DNA of 64,000 nt from Streptomyces platensis (GTDB lineage Bacteria; Actinomycetota; Actinomycetes; Streptomycetales; Streptomycetaceae): contig NZ_CP023691.1 of NCBI RefSeq assembly GCF_008704855.1, positions 1 to 64,000 on the forward strand, written 5' to 3'. Under the pieces are notes generated by a model that saw nothing but the letters and a program-made list of their open reading frames with translations, searched no databases and was not told the DNA's origin. A program made the translations under genes and the position numbers. Positions 52,643 to 62,113 of the stretch are shown piece by piece (positions within the stretch are counted from its first letter, which is position 1; every line of letters starts with the position of its first letter).

Positions 52643-54133
52643 TCAGGCGACCCAGTGCGGTTGTTGTCGGGTGGTCGGCGGGTGCGGGAGGCCGTCGGCG
52701 AGGGCGGTGGCCATGCGCTGTACGGCCTCGTGCAGGGTGTCCGGCGGCACGGTGTACGGGATGCGGAGGCGCTGTTCGAAGAGGCCCGGGTCGGTGGCGA
52801 AGTGGGTGCCGCCCTCGATGCGTACGCCGTAGTCCAGCGCCCGCTCGGCCAGCGCCGAGGCGATCGGTTCGCCGAGGTCGACCCAGAGGGACAGGCCGCC
52901 GGGCGGCAGCCGCCAGGTCCACTGCGGGAGGTGTTCGGTGAGCGCCGCGGCCAGGGCGGTGCGCCGGCGGCGCAGCTGTTCCAGGCGGGGCGGCAGCAGG
53001 TCGGCGGCCTGTGTCAGCAGGGTGAGGGCCAGCAGCTGGTCCAGGACCGAGCCGCCCATGTCGGTGGCGACCCGCTGGCCGGCGAGTTCGGTGACGAGCC
53101 GCGCGGGGGCGCGCAGCCAGCCGATGCGCAGGCCGCCCCAGTGGGTCTTGCTCATCGAGCCGATGGTGATGACCTGGCCGGTTCGGTCGGGCGTGGCGTG
53201 GGTGGCGAAGGGCGGTGGGGCGGGGACGTCGAGGGCGAGGTCGGCCAGGGTCTCATCGATGACCAGCCAGGTGCCGGAGCGTTGCGCGGCGTGCAGGACG
53301 CGGACGCGTTCGCCCTCAGGCATGAGGCAGCCGGTCGGGTTGTGGAAGTCCGGTATCAGATAGGCGAGTTGAGGCACCACCTGACGCAGGGTCGATTCGG
53401 TGATCTCGATGTCCCAGCCGGTGTCGGTCACCGGCACCGACACCGTGCGCAGCCGGCCGCGGCGCATCGCGTCCAGAGCGTTCGGATAGGACGGGTTCTC
53501 GGCCATGACCCGGTCGCCGGGCCGGCACAGCAGCCCCAGGACGAGGGTGAGTGCGTGCTGGGCGCCGGAGGTCACCAGGATCTGTTCGGGCACGGTGGCC
53601 AGCCCCCGCCGGGTGAAGCGTTCGGCGACGGCGGCGCGCAGTTCCGGCAGGCCGTAGGGGTGGTAGCCGGGTGTGTGCACATGCTCCGCCAGTTGCGGGG
53701 CGATCCGGGCGAGCGCTTCGGTGAGCGTCTGCTCGGGGAGGCCGGGGGCGGCCCTGGCAAGGTCGATCGCGGTGTCCTGGGGGCCGAGGAGACGGGTGAT
53801 GCCGCTGGGAGCGCGGCCGTCGGGCAGGGCCGTCCAGGTGCCGGAGCCCTGGCGGCTGTGCGCGTAGCCGCTCTCGCGGAGCAGGTCGTACACGGCGGTG
53901 ACGGTGGCCCTGCTGGTGTGGAGGGCCGTGGCCAGTTCCCGTTCGGCGGGGAGTTTGACGTGCAGCGCGATACGGCCGTCCAGGATGAGCGCGCTGATCG
54001 CCCGGGCCAGGTGGCGGTAGGCGGGCCGGGTCCCCGACGGGTCGGGCAGCATCGCGGCGAGCTGCCGGCTCCCCAGGGTCCGTTGGGTGCGATCCACCCT
54101 GTCCACCGGCCGGTACGGATGCGCGTCCGCCAT
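52643..54133 (-). CDS. MocR-family regulator (GntR helix-turn-helix plus aminotransferase domain)
   Basis: A 496-residue regulator from ATG 54133 with GGGAGGG just upstream. The GntR winged helix lies at about 35-100 (YRHLARAISALILDGRIALH, then KLPAERELATALHTSRATV). The aminotransferase fold follows with ILVTSGAQHALTLV, LIPDFHNPTGCLMP, IVDE-like WLVIDETLADL, and the PLP lysine in ITIGSMSKTHWGGLRIGW. It is divergent from the YczE-like membrane gene; MocR regulators of this type (YczR) usually control that neighbour. Confidence 0.95.
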   Translation of the reverse strand: MADAHPYRPVDRVDRTQRTLGSRQLAAMLPDPSGTRPAYRHLARAISALILDGRIALHVKLPAERELATALHTSRATVTAVYDLLRESGYAHSRQGSGTWTALPDGRAPSGITRLLGPQDTAIDLARAAPGLPEQTLTEALARIAPQLAEHVHTPGYHPYGLPELRAAVAERFTRRGLATVPEQILVTSGAQHALTLVLGLLCRPGDRVMAENPSYPNALDAMRRGRLRTVSVPVTDTGWDIEITESTLRQVVPQLAYLIPDFHNPTGCLMPEGERVRVLHAAQRSGTWLVIDETLADLALDVPAPPPFATHATPDRTGQVITIGSMSKTHWGGLRIGWLRAPARLVTELAGQRVATDMGGSVLDQLLALTLLTQAADLLPPRLEQLRRRRTALAAALTEHLPQWTWRLPPGGLSLWVDLGEPIASALAERALDYGVRIEGGTHFATDPGLFEQRLRIPYTVPPDTLHEAVQRMATALADGLPHPPTTRQQPHWVA

Positions 54134-54254
54134 ACCACCCTCCCCAGATTGGCCGTGTTTCCCAGACCAATCACTGTACAGAATCGCCGCATTGGCCTTG
54201 AGGCACATGCAGCACAGCGAACGTGCGTGGAGCGCACCCGTGGAGGGGACCGGT

Positions 54255-55058
54255 ATGGAACAGGACCGTACGGAACGGCATGAGCGTCACCGTCGGCGCC
54301 GCGGCGAGGAGCGCGTCGTGGGTGCTGTGCCGGGCGGGAGCACCGGGTCGGCCCGGCTCATGTCCCGTACGCGCCCGTCGCCGCCCCCGCTCACCTACGT
54401 CCCGGTCGGTGAACGTCCGCTGCGCCGTCTCCCGCAACTGCTCGTCGGCCTCGCGCTGTACGGCTTCAGTCTCTCGGTCCTGGTCAGGGCGTCGTTGGGC
54501 GTCAACCCATGGAGCGTTCTGTACGAGGGACTGGAGCATCACACCTCGCTGAGCTTCGGCATGATCAGCGCCGTCATCGGCGTACTCGTGCTGCTGCTGT
54601 GGATCCCCCTCAAGCAGCGGCCGACGCTCGGCACCGTCGCCAACATCGTCGTTCTCGCGTGCTCGTCCGACCTCGGTCTCCGGCTCCTCCCCCAGCACCT
54701 CGGGCTCCCCGCCCGGGCCGGTCTGCTCGTCGGCGGCGTCGTCCTCAACGGACTGTCCGTCGCCGTCTACGTCGGCGCGCGCTTCGGCCCCGGGCCACGG
54801 GACGGGCTGATGACCGGTGCGTCCGCCGTGACCGGGCGTTCGATCCGGCTGGTCCGCACCCTGATCGAGATCGCCGTGCTGGTGGCGGGCCGGCTGCTCG
54901 GTGGGAGCGTGGGGGTGGGCACCGTGCTGTACGCGCTCGCGGTCGGCCCGGTCACCCAGTTCTTCCTGCCCTGGTTCGCCTACCGGAGCGCTGCCGAGCG
55001 CGGCGGCGGGACGGTGCTCTGCGAGGAGCGGAATCCGGCTGGAATGATCAAGGCGTGA
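54255..55058 (+). CDS. YczE/YitT-like membrane protein
   Basis: A 267-residue membrane protein from ATG 54255, with GGAGGGG six bases upstream. The N-terminal ~50 residues are basic and soluble, then about five or six membrane segments occur (LLVGLALYGFSLSVLV, ISAVIGVLVLLLWI, AGLLVGGVVLNGLSVAVYVG, GTVLYALAVGPVTQFFL). GARFGPGPRDGLMTG is the conserved loop of the YczE family. MocR and YczE genes next to each other are conserved widely; role in export of pyridoxal-related or thiol compounds is suspected only. Confidence 0.85.
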   Translation: MEQDRTERHERHRRRRGEERVVGAVPGGSTGSARLMSRTRPSPPPLTYVPVGERPLRRLPQLLVGLALYGFSLSVLVRASLGVNPWSVLYEGLEHHTSLSFGMISAVIGVLVLLLWIPLKQRPTLGTVANIVVLACSSDLGLRLLPQHLGLPARAGLLVGGVVLNGLSVAVYVGARFGPGPRDGLMTGASAVTGRSIRLVRTLIEIAVLVAGRLLGGSVGVGTVLYALAVGPVTQFFLPWFAYRSAAERGGGTVLCEERNPAGMIKA

Positions 55059-55148
55059 GGGGCTTGAGCAGGGGGGATGCTCCCCTGCGTGACCGGAAAA
55101 CCGGGGCTGGGTGCCGACCCGGGATCGGCGGATGTGAGGATTGCCGTC

Positions 55149-55649
55149 ATGAGTAACAACGACGTGTACTTCGACATCACCATCAACGGCGACCCGGCGG
55201 GCCGGATCGTCTTCACCCTCTTCGACGACGTGGTCCCCAAGACCGCGAGGAACTTCCGCGAGCTCGCTACCGGCCAGAACGGCTTCGGTTACGAAGGATC
55301 CGGCTTCCACCGCGTGATCCCCGACTTCATGCTCCAGGGTGGCGACTTCACCGCCGGCAACGGGACCGGTGGCAAGAGCATCTACGGTGAGAAGTTCGCG
55401 GACGAGAACTTCCAGCTCAAGCACACCAAGCCCGGTCAGCTCTCGATGGCCAACGCCGGTCCGAACACCAACGGCTCGCAGTTCTTCATCACCACCATCG
55501 TCACCGACTGGCTCGACAACAAGCACGTCGTGTTCGGCGAGGTCACCGAAGGCATGGACCTCGTCCGGAAGATCGAGTCCCTCGGTTCGCACAGCGGCGC
55601 CACCAAGGCCAAGATCGTCATCGCGAAGTCCGGCGTGGTCGGCGCCTGA
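55149..55649 (+). CDS. Cyclophilin-type peptidyl-prolyl isomerase
   Basis: A 166-residue cyclophilin starting ATG 55149. [23 protein letters not shown] contains the catalytic arginine and the F-x-x-x-x-x-F substrate pocket; NGSQFFITT and [12 protein letters not shown] complete the fold. This is a housekeeping cytosolic foldase with high sequence conservation, an argument for a chromosomal location. A terminator follows. Confidence 0.95.
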   Translation: MSNNDVYFDITINGDPAGRIVFTLFDDVVPKTARNFRELATGQNGFGYEGSGFHRVIPDFMLQGGDFTAGNGTGGKSIYGEKFADENFQLKHTKPGQLSMANAGPNTNGSQFFITTIVTDWLDNKHVVFGEVTEGMDLVRKIESLGSHSGATKAKIVIAKSGVVGA

Positions 55650-55659
55650 CACCGTCTGC

Positions 55660-55702
55660 GTCCGGTGGGCGGGTGCGGGCCCTCCCCCCCGACCCACCGG
55701 AC
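55660..55702. terminator. Hairpin between convergent genes
   Basis: GTCCGGTGGG at 55660-55669 pairs with CCCACCGGAC at 55693-55702. It lies between the cyclophilin gene and the PPOX gene. Confidence 0.65.
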
Positions 55703-55714
55703 CGGCCTGACTGG

Positions 55715-56134
55715 TCAGGTGGCGTGCCAGCCGGACCAGCGGGCCACCTGGATCTCCACCACAGGGCCGTGCGGGGAACGGTCGGCGTATTGCCGGTACT
55801 TGCGTGTCAGCAGGTCCACGTAGTGCGCGGACGCCGCCGCCCGCTCGGCCGGTGGCAGGACGGTGGCCGTGCCGTCGGCGCGCGCCCACCACAGGCGGTC
55901 CCAGTCCTCGTCATAGCCGTCGACGAGGAGACAGACCTCGGGGTGGGCACGGATGTTGGCCAGCCGCTTGAGGTCGGCCGAGCGCTTCGGTTTGTGGTCC
56001 ACGGCGAAGACCAGGGTGTCCCCGGTCAGCACGAAGACCGCGGGAACGAGATGCGGACGGCCGGTGTCGTCGAGCGTGGCGAGGCGGGCGATCCGGGCCC
56101 GGGTGAAGCACTCCCGGGCCCGCTCACCGGTCAT
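55715..56134 (-). CDS. PPOX-type F420/flavin-dependent oxidoreductase
   Basis: A 139-residue protein, start ATG 56134. ARIARLATLDDTGRPHLVPA, then FVLTGDTLVFAVDHKPKR, and HPEVCLLVDGYDEDWDRLWW are typical of the short split-barrel F420-dependent family of Actinobacteria (TIGR03668-like). Lysine and arginine positions near DHKPKR would hold the cofactor phosphate. Probably reduces small molecules with F420H2. It is close to the LLM gene downstream and may share its cofactor. Confidence 0.85.
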   Translation of the reverse strand: MTGERARECFTRARIARLATLDDTGRPHLVPAVFVLTGDTLVFAVDHKPKRSADLKRLANIRAHPEVCLLVDGYDEDWDRLWWARADGTATVLPPAERAAASAHYVDLLTRKYRQYADRSPHGPVVEIQVARWSGWHAT

Positions 56135-56183
56135 CCTCGGCACTGCGGCACCCGCCCGTTCAGATGCCGCGGCACCCGGCCGT

Positions 56184-57008
56184 TCACCGGAAGCGGGCCG
56201 CGGTGTCGGAGAACCGGTCCAGATGCGACAAGGTCTCGGGCTCCGGCAACGTCGGAAGGTAGAACAGCAGGCGCTCCACATCGAGCCGGGTGTACTGCTC
56301 GATGATCTCCGGCTCGTTCGCCACCGCGTAGACGGTCACCGGTACGTCGCGGCCCGCGATGCTGCGCAGCCGGTCGATCTTCGGCCCGAGCTCCTGGGGC
56401 GGCAGGCTGTTGGCGAGCCAGGCATCACCCAGGGCGGCCACCCGGTCGAAGGCGGCCTCGCCACCGCCCACGTAGACCGGCGGGTGCGGCCGCTGGACCG
56501 GCTTCGGCCAGGAGTAGACCGGGTCGAAGTCGACGAACTCCCCGTGGAATTCGGCCTTCTCCTGCGTCCACAGCTCCCGCATGGCCCGCAGCCGCTCGTC
56601 CACGAGACGGCCGCGGGTACGTGGGTCGGTGCCGTGGTTCGCCATCTCCTCCCGGTTCCAGCCGACACCGATCCCGAAGACCACCCGCCCGTTGGAGACG
56701 AGGTCCAGCGAGGCCACCTCCTTGGCCGTGATGAGCGGATCCCGCTGGGCCACCAGGGCGATGCCGGTGCCCAGCAGAATCCGCTCGGTCACGGCGGCGG
56801 CCGCGCTGAGCGCGACGAACGGGTCGAGGGTGCGGTAGTAGATCTTCGGCAGCTCGCCGCCGCCCGGGTAGGGCGAGCGGCGGTCCACCGGGATGTGGGT
56901 GTGCTCGGCGATCAGCAGGGAGTCGAGCCCCCGCTCCTCGACGGCGCGCCCCAGCGCGGCGGGCGCGATGCCCTGATCGGTGAGGAAGGTCGACACACCG
57001 AACTTCAC
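56184..57008 (-). CDS. LLM-class F420-dependent oxidoreductase
   Basis: A 274-residue luciferase-like protein from GTG 57008 with AGGAG six bases upstream. MKFGVSTFLTDQGIAPAALG, the LLIAEHTHIPVDR loop, RILLGTGIALVAQRDP and GRVVFGIGVGWNREEMANHG are typical of F420-dependent LLM enzymes, such as TIGR03619-type. Next to the PPOX gene on the same strand, so both may use F420. Confidence 0.9.
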   Translation of the reverse strand: MKFGVSTFLTDQGIAPAALGRAVEERGLDSLLIAEHTHIPVDRRSPYPGGGELPKIYYRTLDPFVALSAAAAVTERILLGTGIALVAQRDPLITAKEVASLDLVSNGRVVFGIGVGWNREEMANHGTDPRTRGRLVDERLRAMRELWTQEKAEFHGEFVDFDPVYSWPKPVQRPHPPVYVGGGEAAFDRVAALGDAWLANSLPPQELGPKIDRLRSIAGRDVPVTVYAVANEPEIIEQYTRLDVERLLFYLPTLPEPETLSHLDRFSDTAARFR

Positions 57009-57588
57009 AGCGGCTCCTGGGATTCGGGGTGGGGAGTTTGCGAGGTGGAGCGGGTGGAGCGGGGGTTGCGGGTTTCGGTTCTTCGGTTCGCCGGGTCGTG
57101 CACCCCCGCGATCGCGGGCTCGGGCGGACCCGGAAGGCCGGCCCCAGGGCCAGGTACCCGGATCGGCCCCGGCCCAACAATCCGTGCGGCCGACCGGGCG
57201 ATCACCGGCAGGCCGTACCACGCACCCCGGGCGTTCTCCGAGGCGAGATCCGGCATGACGCCCACCGAGCCGGGCTCCGGGTGGTACCAGGATGCGGCCT
57301 TTCTCGCGTTGTCCGGTCGGGCCCGGATGCGTTCCGGGAGGGGCCGGGAGGGGCCCGGATGGTGGCCGGAGAAATCACGCACGGGATTCCGGGCTTTTGC
57401 AACGATGTTCAGGAAGGGAATTCCGGACCCCGAACGCATGGGTACGTGTTCGGGGTCCGGTGCGTTGACCGGCTGCCGCCGTGGTTGTCATGCTGGGATT
57501 TCTTTGTGGATCGTTTTCCGTTTGCATTCGGGTACCGGCCGGCCGGGCCCGATGTGTCCGCGACGAAACCTCCAGAACAGGATTGTCC
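57009..57588. other. Divergent intergenic region with a strong hairpin
   Basis: About 580 bases between divergent genes. CCGGACCCCGAAC at 57423-57435 pairs exactly with GTTCGGGGTCCGG at 57448-57460, 13 bp with a 12-base loop, about 130 bases before the methyltransferase. It may be a leader hairpin or attenuator. No gene is seen. Confidence 0.55.
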
Positions 57589-58470
57589 ATGGGAGCAAGC
57601 AGGTCCGAGCTGAAGTCTCTCAGGTCGACGAAATACACCTCCTCGGCACGCACGGAAGGAGGGATCGAACGGTTACGCGCGCTGGGCTACCGCAGTGGGC
57701 TGCGGGCGCTCGACCTGGCAGACCGGGTGCTGGGCCGGGACCGGAAGATGGTGCCCCCACGTCGCTACCGCCGTTTCATCGGCAACGGTGACTTCGCCAA
57801 GGTCGGCACGTCCATCACCCAGTACATGCGTGCGGAGTTGGGGCTGCTGCCCTCGCATGACGTGCTCGACGCCGGCTGCGGGGTGGGCCGGATCGCCGTT
57901 CCGCTCACCTCATACCTGACCGAGGGCAGCTATCTGGGCTTCGACATCGTGCCGCACGCCATCGACTGGTGTCATTCGGCCATCACGTCGCGCCACCCGA
58001 ACTTCCGCTTCTCACACGTCGACATCAAACAGGAAATCTATAACCCGGAAGGGACCCTCACCTCTGCGGACTTCCACTTTCCGGCCGACGGCCAGGCGTT
58101 CGACATGGTCGCTCTCGTGGGGCTGATCAGCCATCTGCTGCCCGATGAAGTGGACAACTATGTGGCCGAATCTGCTCGTGTTCTACGGCCCGGCGGCAAA
58201 TGCTTTGCGACGGCGTACCTGGTGGACGATATGGTCGCTGAGCGAGTGCGGGAAGGGCGTACCGCTTTCACCTTCACGCATTCCCGGGGGACGCACTTCA
58301 TTCACTCGGAACAGGAACCGACCTACGCCATCGCCTACCGCCTCGATCACATCCAGGAGGTCGCCGCGCGGCACGGGCTGCGACTGGAACGCGAGCCGCA
58401 TCTCGGCACCTGGAGCAGTTCGACGGCCCGCCCGGCGTCCATGGACCTGCTGGTCCTGGAGCGCGCCTGA
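57589..58470 (+). CDS. SAM-dependent methyltransferase
   Basis: A 293-residue enzyme from ATG 57589. VLDAGCGVGRIAVPLTSYL is the SAM-binding loop, GFDIVPHAIDWC the beta-2 acid, and ARVLRPGGKCFATAYL the post-III motif. The rest (FTHSRGTHFIHSEQEPTYAI) suggests a substrate-binding cap. The N-terminal 60 residues are basic. First gene of a co-directional set ending with two ABC exporter genes. Substrate unknown; it may act on a metabolite or sugar. Confidence 0.9.
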   Translation: MGASRSELKSLRSTKYTSSARTEGGIERLRALGYRSGLRALDLADRVLGRDRKMVPPRRYRRFIGNGDFAKVGTSITQYMRAELGLLPSHDVLDAGCGVGRIAVPLTSYLTEGSYLGFDIVPHAIDWCHSAITSRHPNFRFSHVDIKQEIYNPEGTLTSADFHFPADGQAFDMVALVGLISHLLPDEVDNYVAESARVLRPGGKCFATAYLVDDMVAERVREGRTAFTFTHSRGTHFIHSEQEPTYAIAYRLDHIQEVAARHGLRLEREPHLGTWSSSTARPASMDLLVLERA

Positions 58471-58522
58471 GGTGGCACGGGCGGTTCCGACCGGCCCACA
58501 GCAGAAAGGCAGAGTCCGCACT

Positions 58523-59107
58523 ATGACCGCAAACGCTCCCGGACGAGTGACACCGCAGGGACCGTGGAACGACGGCGGCGTCGTGGTGATCACCGGCATC
58601 CAGGCAGCCGGTAAGTCCACGGTGGCCCAGGCGCTCGCCGAGCGCCTGCCCCGCTCCGTCCACCTGCGCGGTGACACTTTCCGCCGCAACATCGTCCGGG
58701 GCCAGATCAATATGACGCCCGACGCGGAGAAGCACGCCGTCGCCCAGCTCAAACTGCGCTACCGGCTGACGGCGCACTGCGCCGACGAGTATGCGCAGGC
58801 CGGCTTCACCGTGATCGCGCAGGACATCCTCATCGGTGAGTACCTCGCCGAGATGACCGGGTTCATCAAGACCAGGCCGCTCGCGGTCGTCGTGCTGCTC
58901 CCCGATCCGGCAGCGGTCGAGGCGCGCGAGGCGTCCCGCCCCAAGACGGCGTACGGGCCGGACTGGACCGTGCGGGACCTGGACAAGCTGATGCGGGCGG
59001 ACACGCCCCGGGACATCGGACTGTGGCTGGACACCTCGAAGCAGACCGTGGACGAGACGGTCGACGAGATCATCGGCCGGGCCTGGACCGAGGGCGCTGT
59101 CGCCTGA
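58523..59107 (+). CDS. AAA_33/chloramphenicol-phosphotransferase-like kinase
   Basis: A 194-residue protein from ATG 58523. VVITGIQAAGKSTVAQALAE carries the Walker A GIQAAGKST. HLRGDTFRRNIVRGQ resembles the substrate-binding D-x-F-R-R in small-molecule kinases, and VVLLPDPAAVEAREASR matches the lid. Chloramphenicol phosphotransferases, guanylate-like kinases and adenylylsulfate kinases belong to this fold. It follows the methyltransferase by 52 bases. The substrate may be the product modified by the neighbour. Confidence 0.8.
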   Translation: MTANAPGRVTPQGPWNDGGVVVITGIQAAGKSTVAQALAERLPRSVHLRGDTFRRNIVRGQINMTPDAEKHAVAQLKLRYRLTAHCADEYAQAGFTVIAQDILIGEYLAEMTGFIKTRPLAVVVLLPDPAAVEAREASRPKTAYGPDWTVRDLDKLMRADTPRDIGLWLDTSKQTVDETVDEIIGRAWTEGAVA

Positions 59108-59245
59108 CGGGTGTCCCGCGGCTCCCGGGCCGGTTCCCGCGTACGCCGCTGCGGCGCGGGGACCGGCTCGGCCCGGGGCCCTGGCCGGCCCCCGTTTCCC
59201 CGCTCCTACCGACGCCAGGTGCGTCCGCCGACGAAAGGGTTCGTC

Positions 59246-60196
59246 TTGCTGCACACCGTCACTCTCGGTTCCTATGGCCCCGCGGTCGGCGCCGTCGGTC
59301 TGGGCTGTATGGGTATGTCCTGGGCCTACGATCCGTCGGGACGCGATGAGGACACCTCGGCCGGGGTCCTCAGACAGGCCCTCGATCTGGGGGTGAACCT
59401 CATCGACACGGCCGATGTCTACGGCCCGTTCACCAACGAGGAACTGGTCGGCAGGGCGCTGGCCGGGCGGCGTGCACAAGCCGTGCTGGCCACCAAGGTC
59501 GGATTTGTGGCCGGGGAGCAGCGGCTGCGGCGCGACGGCCGGCCCGAACACATCCGCGCCGCGGTCGACGCCAGCCTGCGACGCCTGGGTACCGACCACA
59601 TCGACCTGTACCAGCTGCACCGCGTGGACCCCGAGGTCCCGCTGACGGAGACCTGGGGCGCGATGGCGGAGACGGTCCGGGCCGGGAAGGTGCGGATGCT
59701 GGGGCTGTCCGACGTGACCGCGGAACAGGTGCGCACCGCGCACGAGGTCCATCCGGTGGCGGCGGTACAGACCGAGTTGTCCCTGTGGACGCGGGACGCG
59801 CTGGCGCAGCTGGTGCCGTTCACGGAACGGTCGGGCATCGCCTGCATCGCGTATGCACCGCTGGGGCGCGGATTCCTCACCGGCCGGTTCCGTAGCGCCC
59901 AGGATGTGCCGGAGGGCGACTGGCGGCGCGGCAACCCGCGGTTCGAGGATGCGGCGTTCGCGGCGAATCTGCCCATGGTCGACCGTATTCGGGGGGTGGC
60001 GGAGCGACATGGCGCGTCCGCCGCGCAGATCGCACTGGCGTGGGTGATGACGCGCGGGCGGTATGTGGTGCCGATTCCCGGCACGAAGAACCCCGCCTTC
60101 CTCAAGGAGAACGTGCGGGCGTCCGAGGTGCGGCTGGCACCGGAGGACCTACAGGTGCTGGACGGACTGCCCGAGCCGGTCGGAGCCCGTCAGTGA
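59246..60196 (+). CDS. Aldo/keto reductase
   Basis: A 316-residue reductase from TTG 59246; AAAGGG lies seven bases upstream. The catalytic tetrad is in LIDTADVYGPF (Asp, Tyr), ATKVGF (Lys) and LYQLHRVDPE (His). VPIPGTKNPAFLKENV binds the NADPH phosphate. It belongs to the AKR13-like group (PLR1/YajO-like). It may be co-transcribed with the ABC genes. Substrate unknown. Confidence 0.9.
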   Translation: MLHTVTLGSYGPAVGAVGLGCMGMSWAYDPSGRDEDTSAGVLRQALDLGVNLIDTADVYGPFTNEELVGRALAGRRAQAVLATKVGFVAGEQRLRRDGRPEHIRAAVDASLRRLGTDHIDLYQLHRVDPEVPLTETWGAMAETVRAGKVRMLGLSDVTAEQVRTAHEVHPVAAVQTELSLWTRDALAQLVPFTERSGIACIAYAPLGRGFLTGRFRSAQDVPEGDWRRGNPRFEDAAFAANLPMVDRIRGVAERHGASAAQIALAWVMTRGRYVVPIPGTKNPAFLKENVRASEVRLAPEDLQVLDGLPEPVGARQ

Positions 60197-60268
60197 CCCG
60201 TCTGGGAGTCCGCGGGTGAGGGTGCCGCCGCCGGCAGCCGCGCCCGCTGTTCGTACGAAAGGATCGAC

Positions 60269-62113
60269 GTGGCAACCGATGTGACGTCCGCAACCGGCAG
60301 CAGGGCGTCCCTGCGGAGAAGAGGGCTGCGCATCCTGCGGGTCGCCATCAGGGAGGAACCCTGGGTGTTCTGCGGGGCCCTGACGGCGAGCCTGCTGTAC
60401 GGCGTGGCCCCGGTCGCGACGTCGTGGACTCTCGGGTGGGTGACCGAGGACGTCGTGATGCCGGCGTTCCGGACGGGCCGTACGGGGTTCGCGGCGCTGG
60501 CCACGGCCGGTCTGGCGATCTTCGGTGTGGCGATGCTGCGCGTCATCGGGGTCATCGGGCGGCGCGTCGGGGCCGGCATCATGCAGTTCCGGCTTCAGGC
60601 CACCTATCGGCGGAAGGTCGCGCACCGCTACCTGCGGCTGCCGCTGGCGTGGCATCAGCGCCACCCGGCCGGGCAGTTGCTGTCCAACATCAACGCGGAT
60701 GTGGAGGCGGTCTGGGCGCCGGTCATTCCGCTGCCGACCGCGGTGGGTGTGGTGGCGATGCTGCTCGCCGCGATGACCGCGATGCTGACGGTCGATCCGT
60801 ATATCGCCCTGGTCAGTGTGGGTGTCTTTCCCGCAGTGGGCCTGCTGAACGTCGTCTATCAGCGGCGGCTGTCGCCGTTGGCGTCCCGTGCGCAGGCGTT
60901 GCGCGCCGAGGTGAGCGAGATCGCGCACGAGAGTTTCGACGGGGCGACGGTCGTCAAGACGCTCGGGAAGGAGGATGCCGAGACCCGGCGGTTCGCGGAG
61001 GCCGCGCAGCGGTTGCGGGACGCGAACATCGCGGTGGGGAGGACCCGCGGCGCGTTCGATCCGGTGCTGGACGCGCTGCCCAATCTGGGCATCCTCACCG
61101 TGCTGGCCGTGGGCAGCGCGCGGCTGGCGGCCGGCGCTCTGACCGTGGGCGACATCGTGCAGGTGGCCTATCTGTTCACCATGATCGCCTTTCCGGTGCG
61201 GGCCTTCGGGTGGCTGCTGGCCGAGCTGCCGCGCAGCGCCGTCGGGTGGCAGCGGGTGCACGACGTGCTGGACGCCCGGGAGGAACTCCCGCACGGTGAG
61301 CTGCGGTTGGCCGACGGCGGGCCGATCGGGCTGGGGGTGCAGGAGGTCAGCTACGCCTACTCCGGCACCGATGTGCTGCACGGGGTGAGCCTGGAGGCGT
61401 CGCCGGGGCACACCGTGGCCGTGGTCGGCCCCACCGGTTCGGGGAAGTCGACACTGGCCACCCTGCTGGTTCGGCTCGCCGACCCGTACGCCGGCGTCGT
61501 GCAGATGGACGGGATCGACGCCCGTCATATGCGCCCCGGTGAACTTGCTTCTGCCCTGGCCTTCGTCCCGCAGCAGACCCTGCTGTTCGACGACACGGTG
61601 CGGGGCAACATCTGCCTGGGCCTCGACTTCCGCGACGAGGAGGTGTGGGAGGCCCTGGAACTGGCTCAGGCCGACGATGTTGTCCGGGGGCTGCCGCAGC
61701 AGCTGGACGCGCGGGTCGGGGAGCGGGGAGCGACCCTGTCGGGAGGGCAGCGGCAGCGCATCGCGCTTGCCCGGGCGCTGGTACGCCGGCCGCGACTGCT
61801 GATCCTGGACGATGCGACCTCCAGCGTGGATCCGCAGGTGGAGGCCCGCATCCTGCGGGGTCTCCGGGAGGCCCGGCGGCCCTCGACCGTCTTCGTCGTC
61901 GCGTACCGCCGGGCCACGATCGCGCTGGCCGACGAGGTCGTCTACGTCGAACGCGGCCGGGTGCTGGACCGGGGCCGACCCGAGGAGATGCTGGTGCGCT
62001 GCCGCGGCTACCGGGAGCTGGTCAACGCGTACGACAGTCGCGACGACGGTGACGACGGCCCGCGGACGGGGACCGTCACCGTCGCGGACACCACGGAAGG
62101 ACAGAGCGCATGA
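60269..62113 (+). CDS. ABC exporter half-transporter, first subunit
   Basis: A 614-residue subunit from GTG 60269 with AAAGGA six bases upstream. The membrane domain (about 1-330) has six segments. The ATPase has Walker A GPTGSGKST, signature LSGGQRQRIALARAL, Walker B LLILDDATSSVD (D-loop). The usual catalytic glutamate after Walker B is D here, and the H-loop position reads VAYRRA rather than H, so it may be the degenerate site of a heterodimer. Its stop overlaps the next gene's start by four bases. Confidence 0.9.
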   Translation: MATDVTSATGSRASLRRRGLRILRVAIREEPWVFCGALTASLLYGVAPVATSWTLGWVTEDVVMPAFRTGRTGFAALATAGLAIFGVAMLRVIGVIGRRVGAGIMQFRLQATYRRKVAHRYLRLPLAWHQRHPAGQLLSNINADVEAVWAPVIPLPTAVGVVAMLLAAMTAMLTVDPYIALVSVGVFPAVGLLNVVYQRRLSPLASRAQALRAEVSEIAHESFDGATVVKTLGKEDAETRRFAEAAQRLRDANIAVGRTRGAFDPVLDALPNLGILTVLAVGSARLAAGALTVGDIVQVAYLFTMIAFPVRAFGWLLAELPRSAVGWQRVHDVLDAREELPHGELRLADGGPIGLGVQEVSYAYSGTDVLHGVSLEASPGHTVAVVGPTGSGKSTLATLLVRLADPYAGVVQMDGIDARHMRPGELASALAFVPQQTLLFDDTVRGNICLGLDFRDEEVWEALELAQADDVVRGLPQQLDARVGERGATLSGGQRQRIALARALVRRPRLLILDDATSSVDPQVEARILRGLREARRPSTVFVVAYRRATIALADEVVYVERGRVLDRGRPEEMLVRCRGYRELVNAYDSRDDGDDGPRTGTVTVADTTEGQSA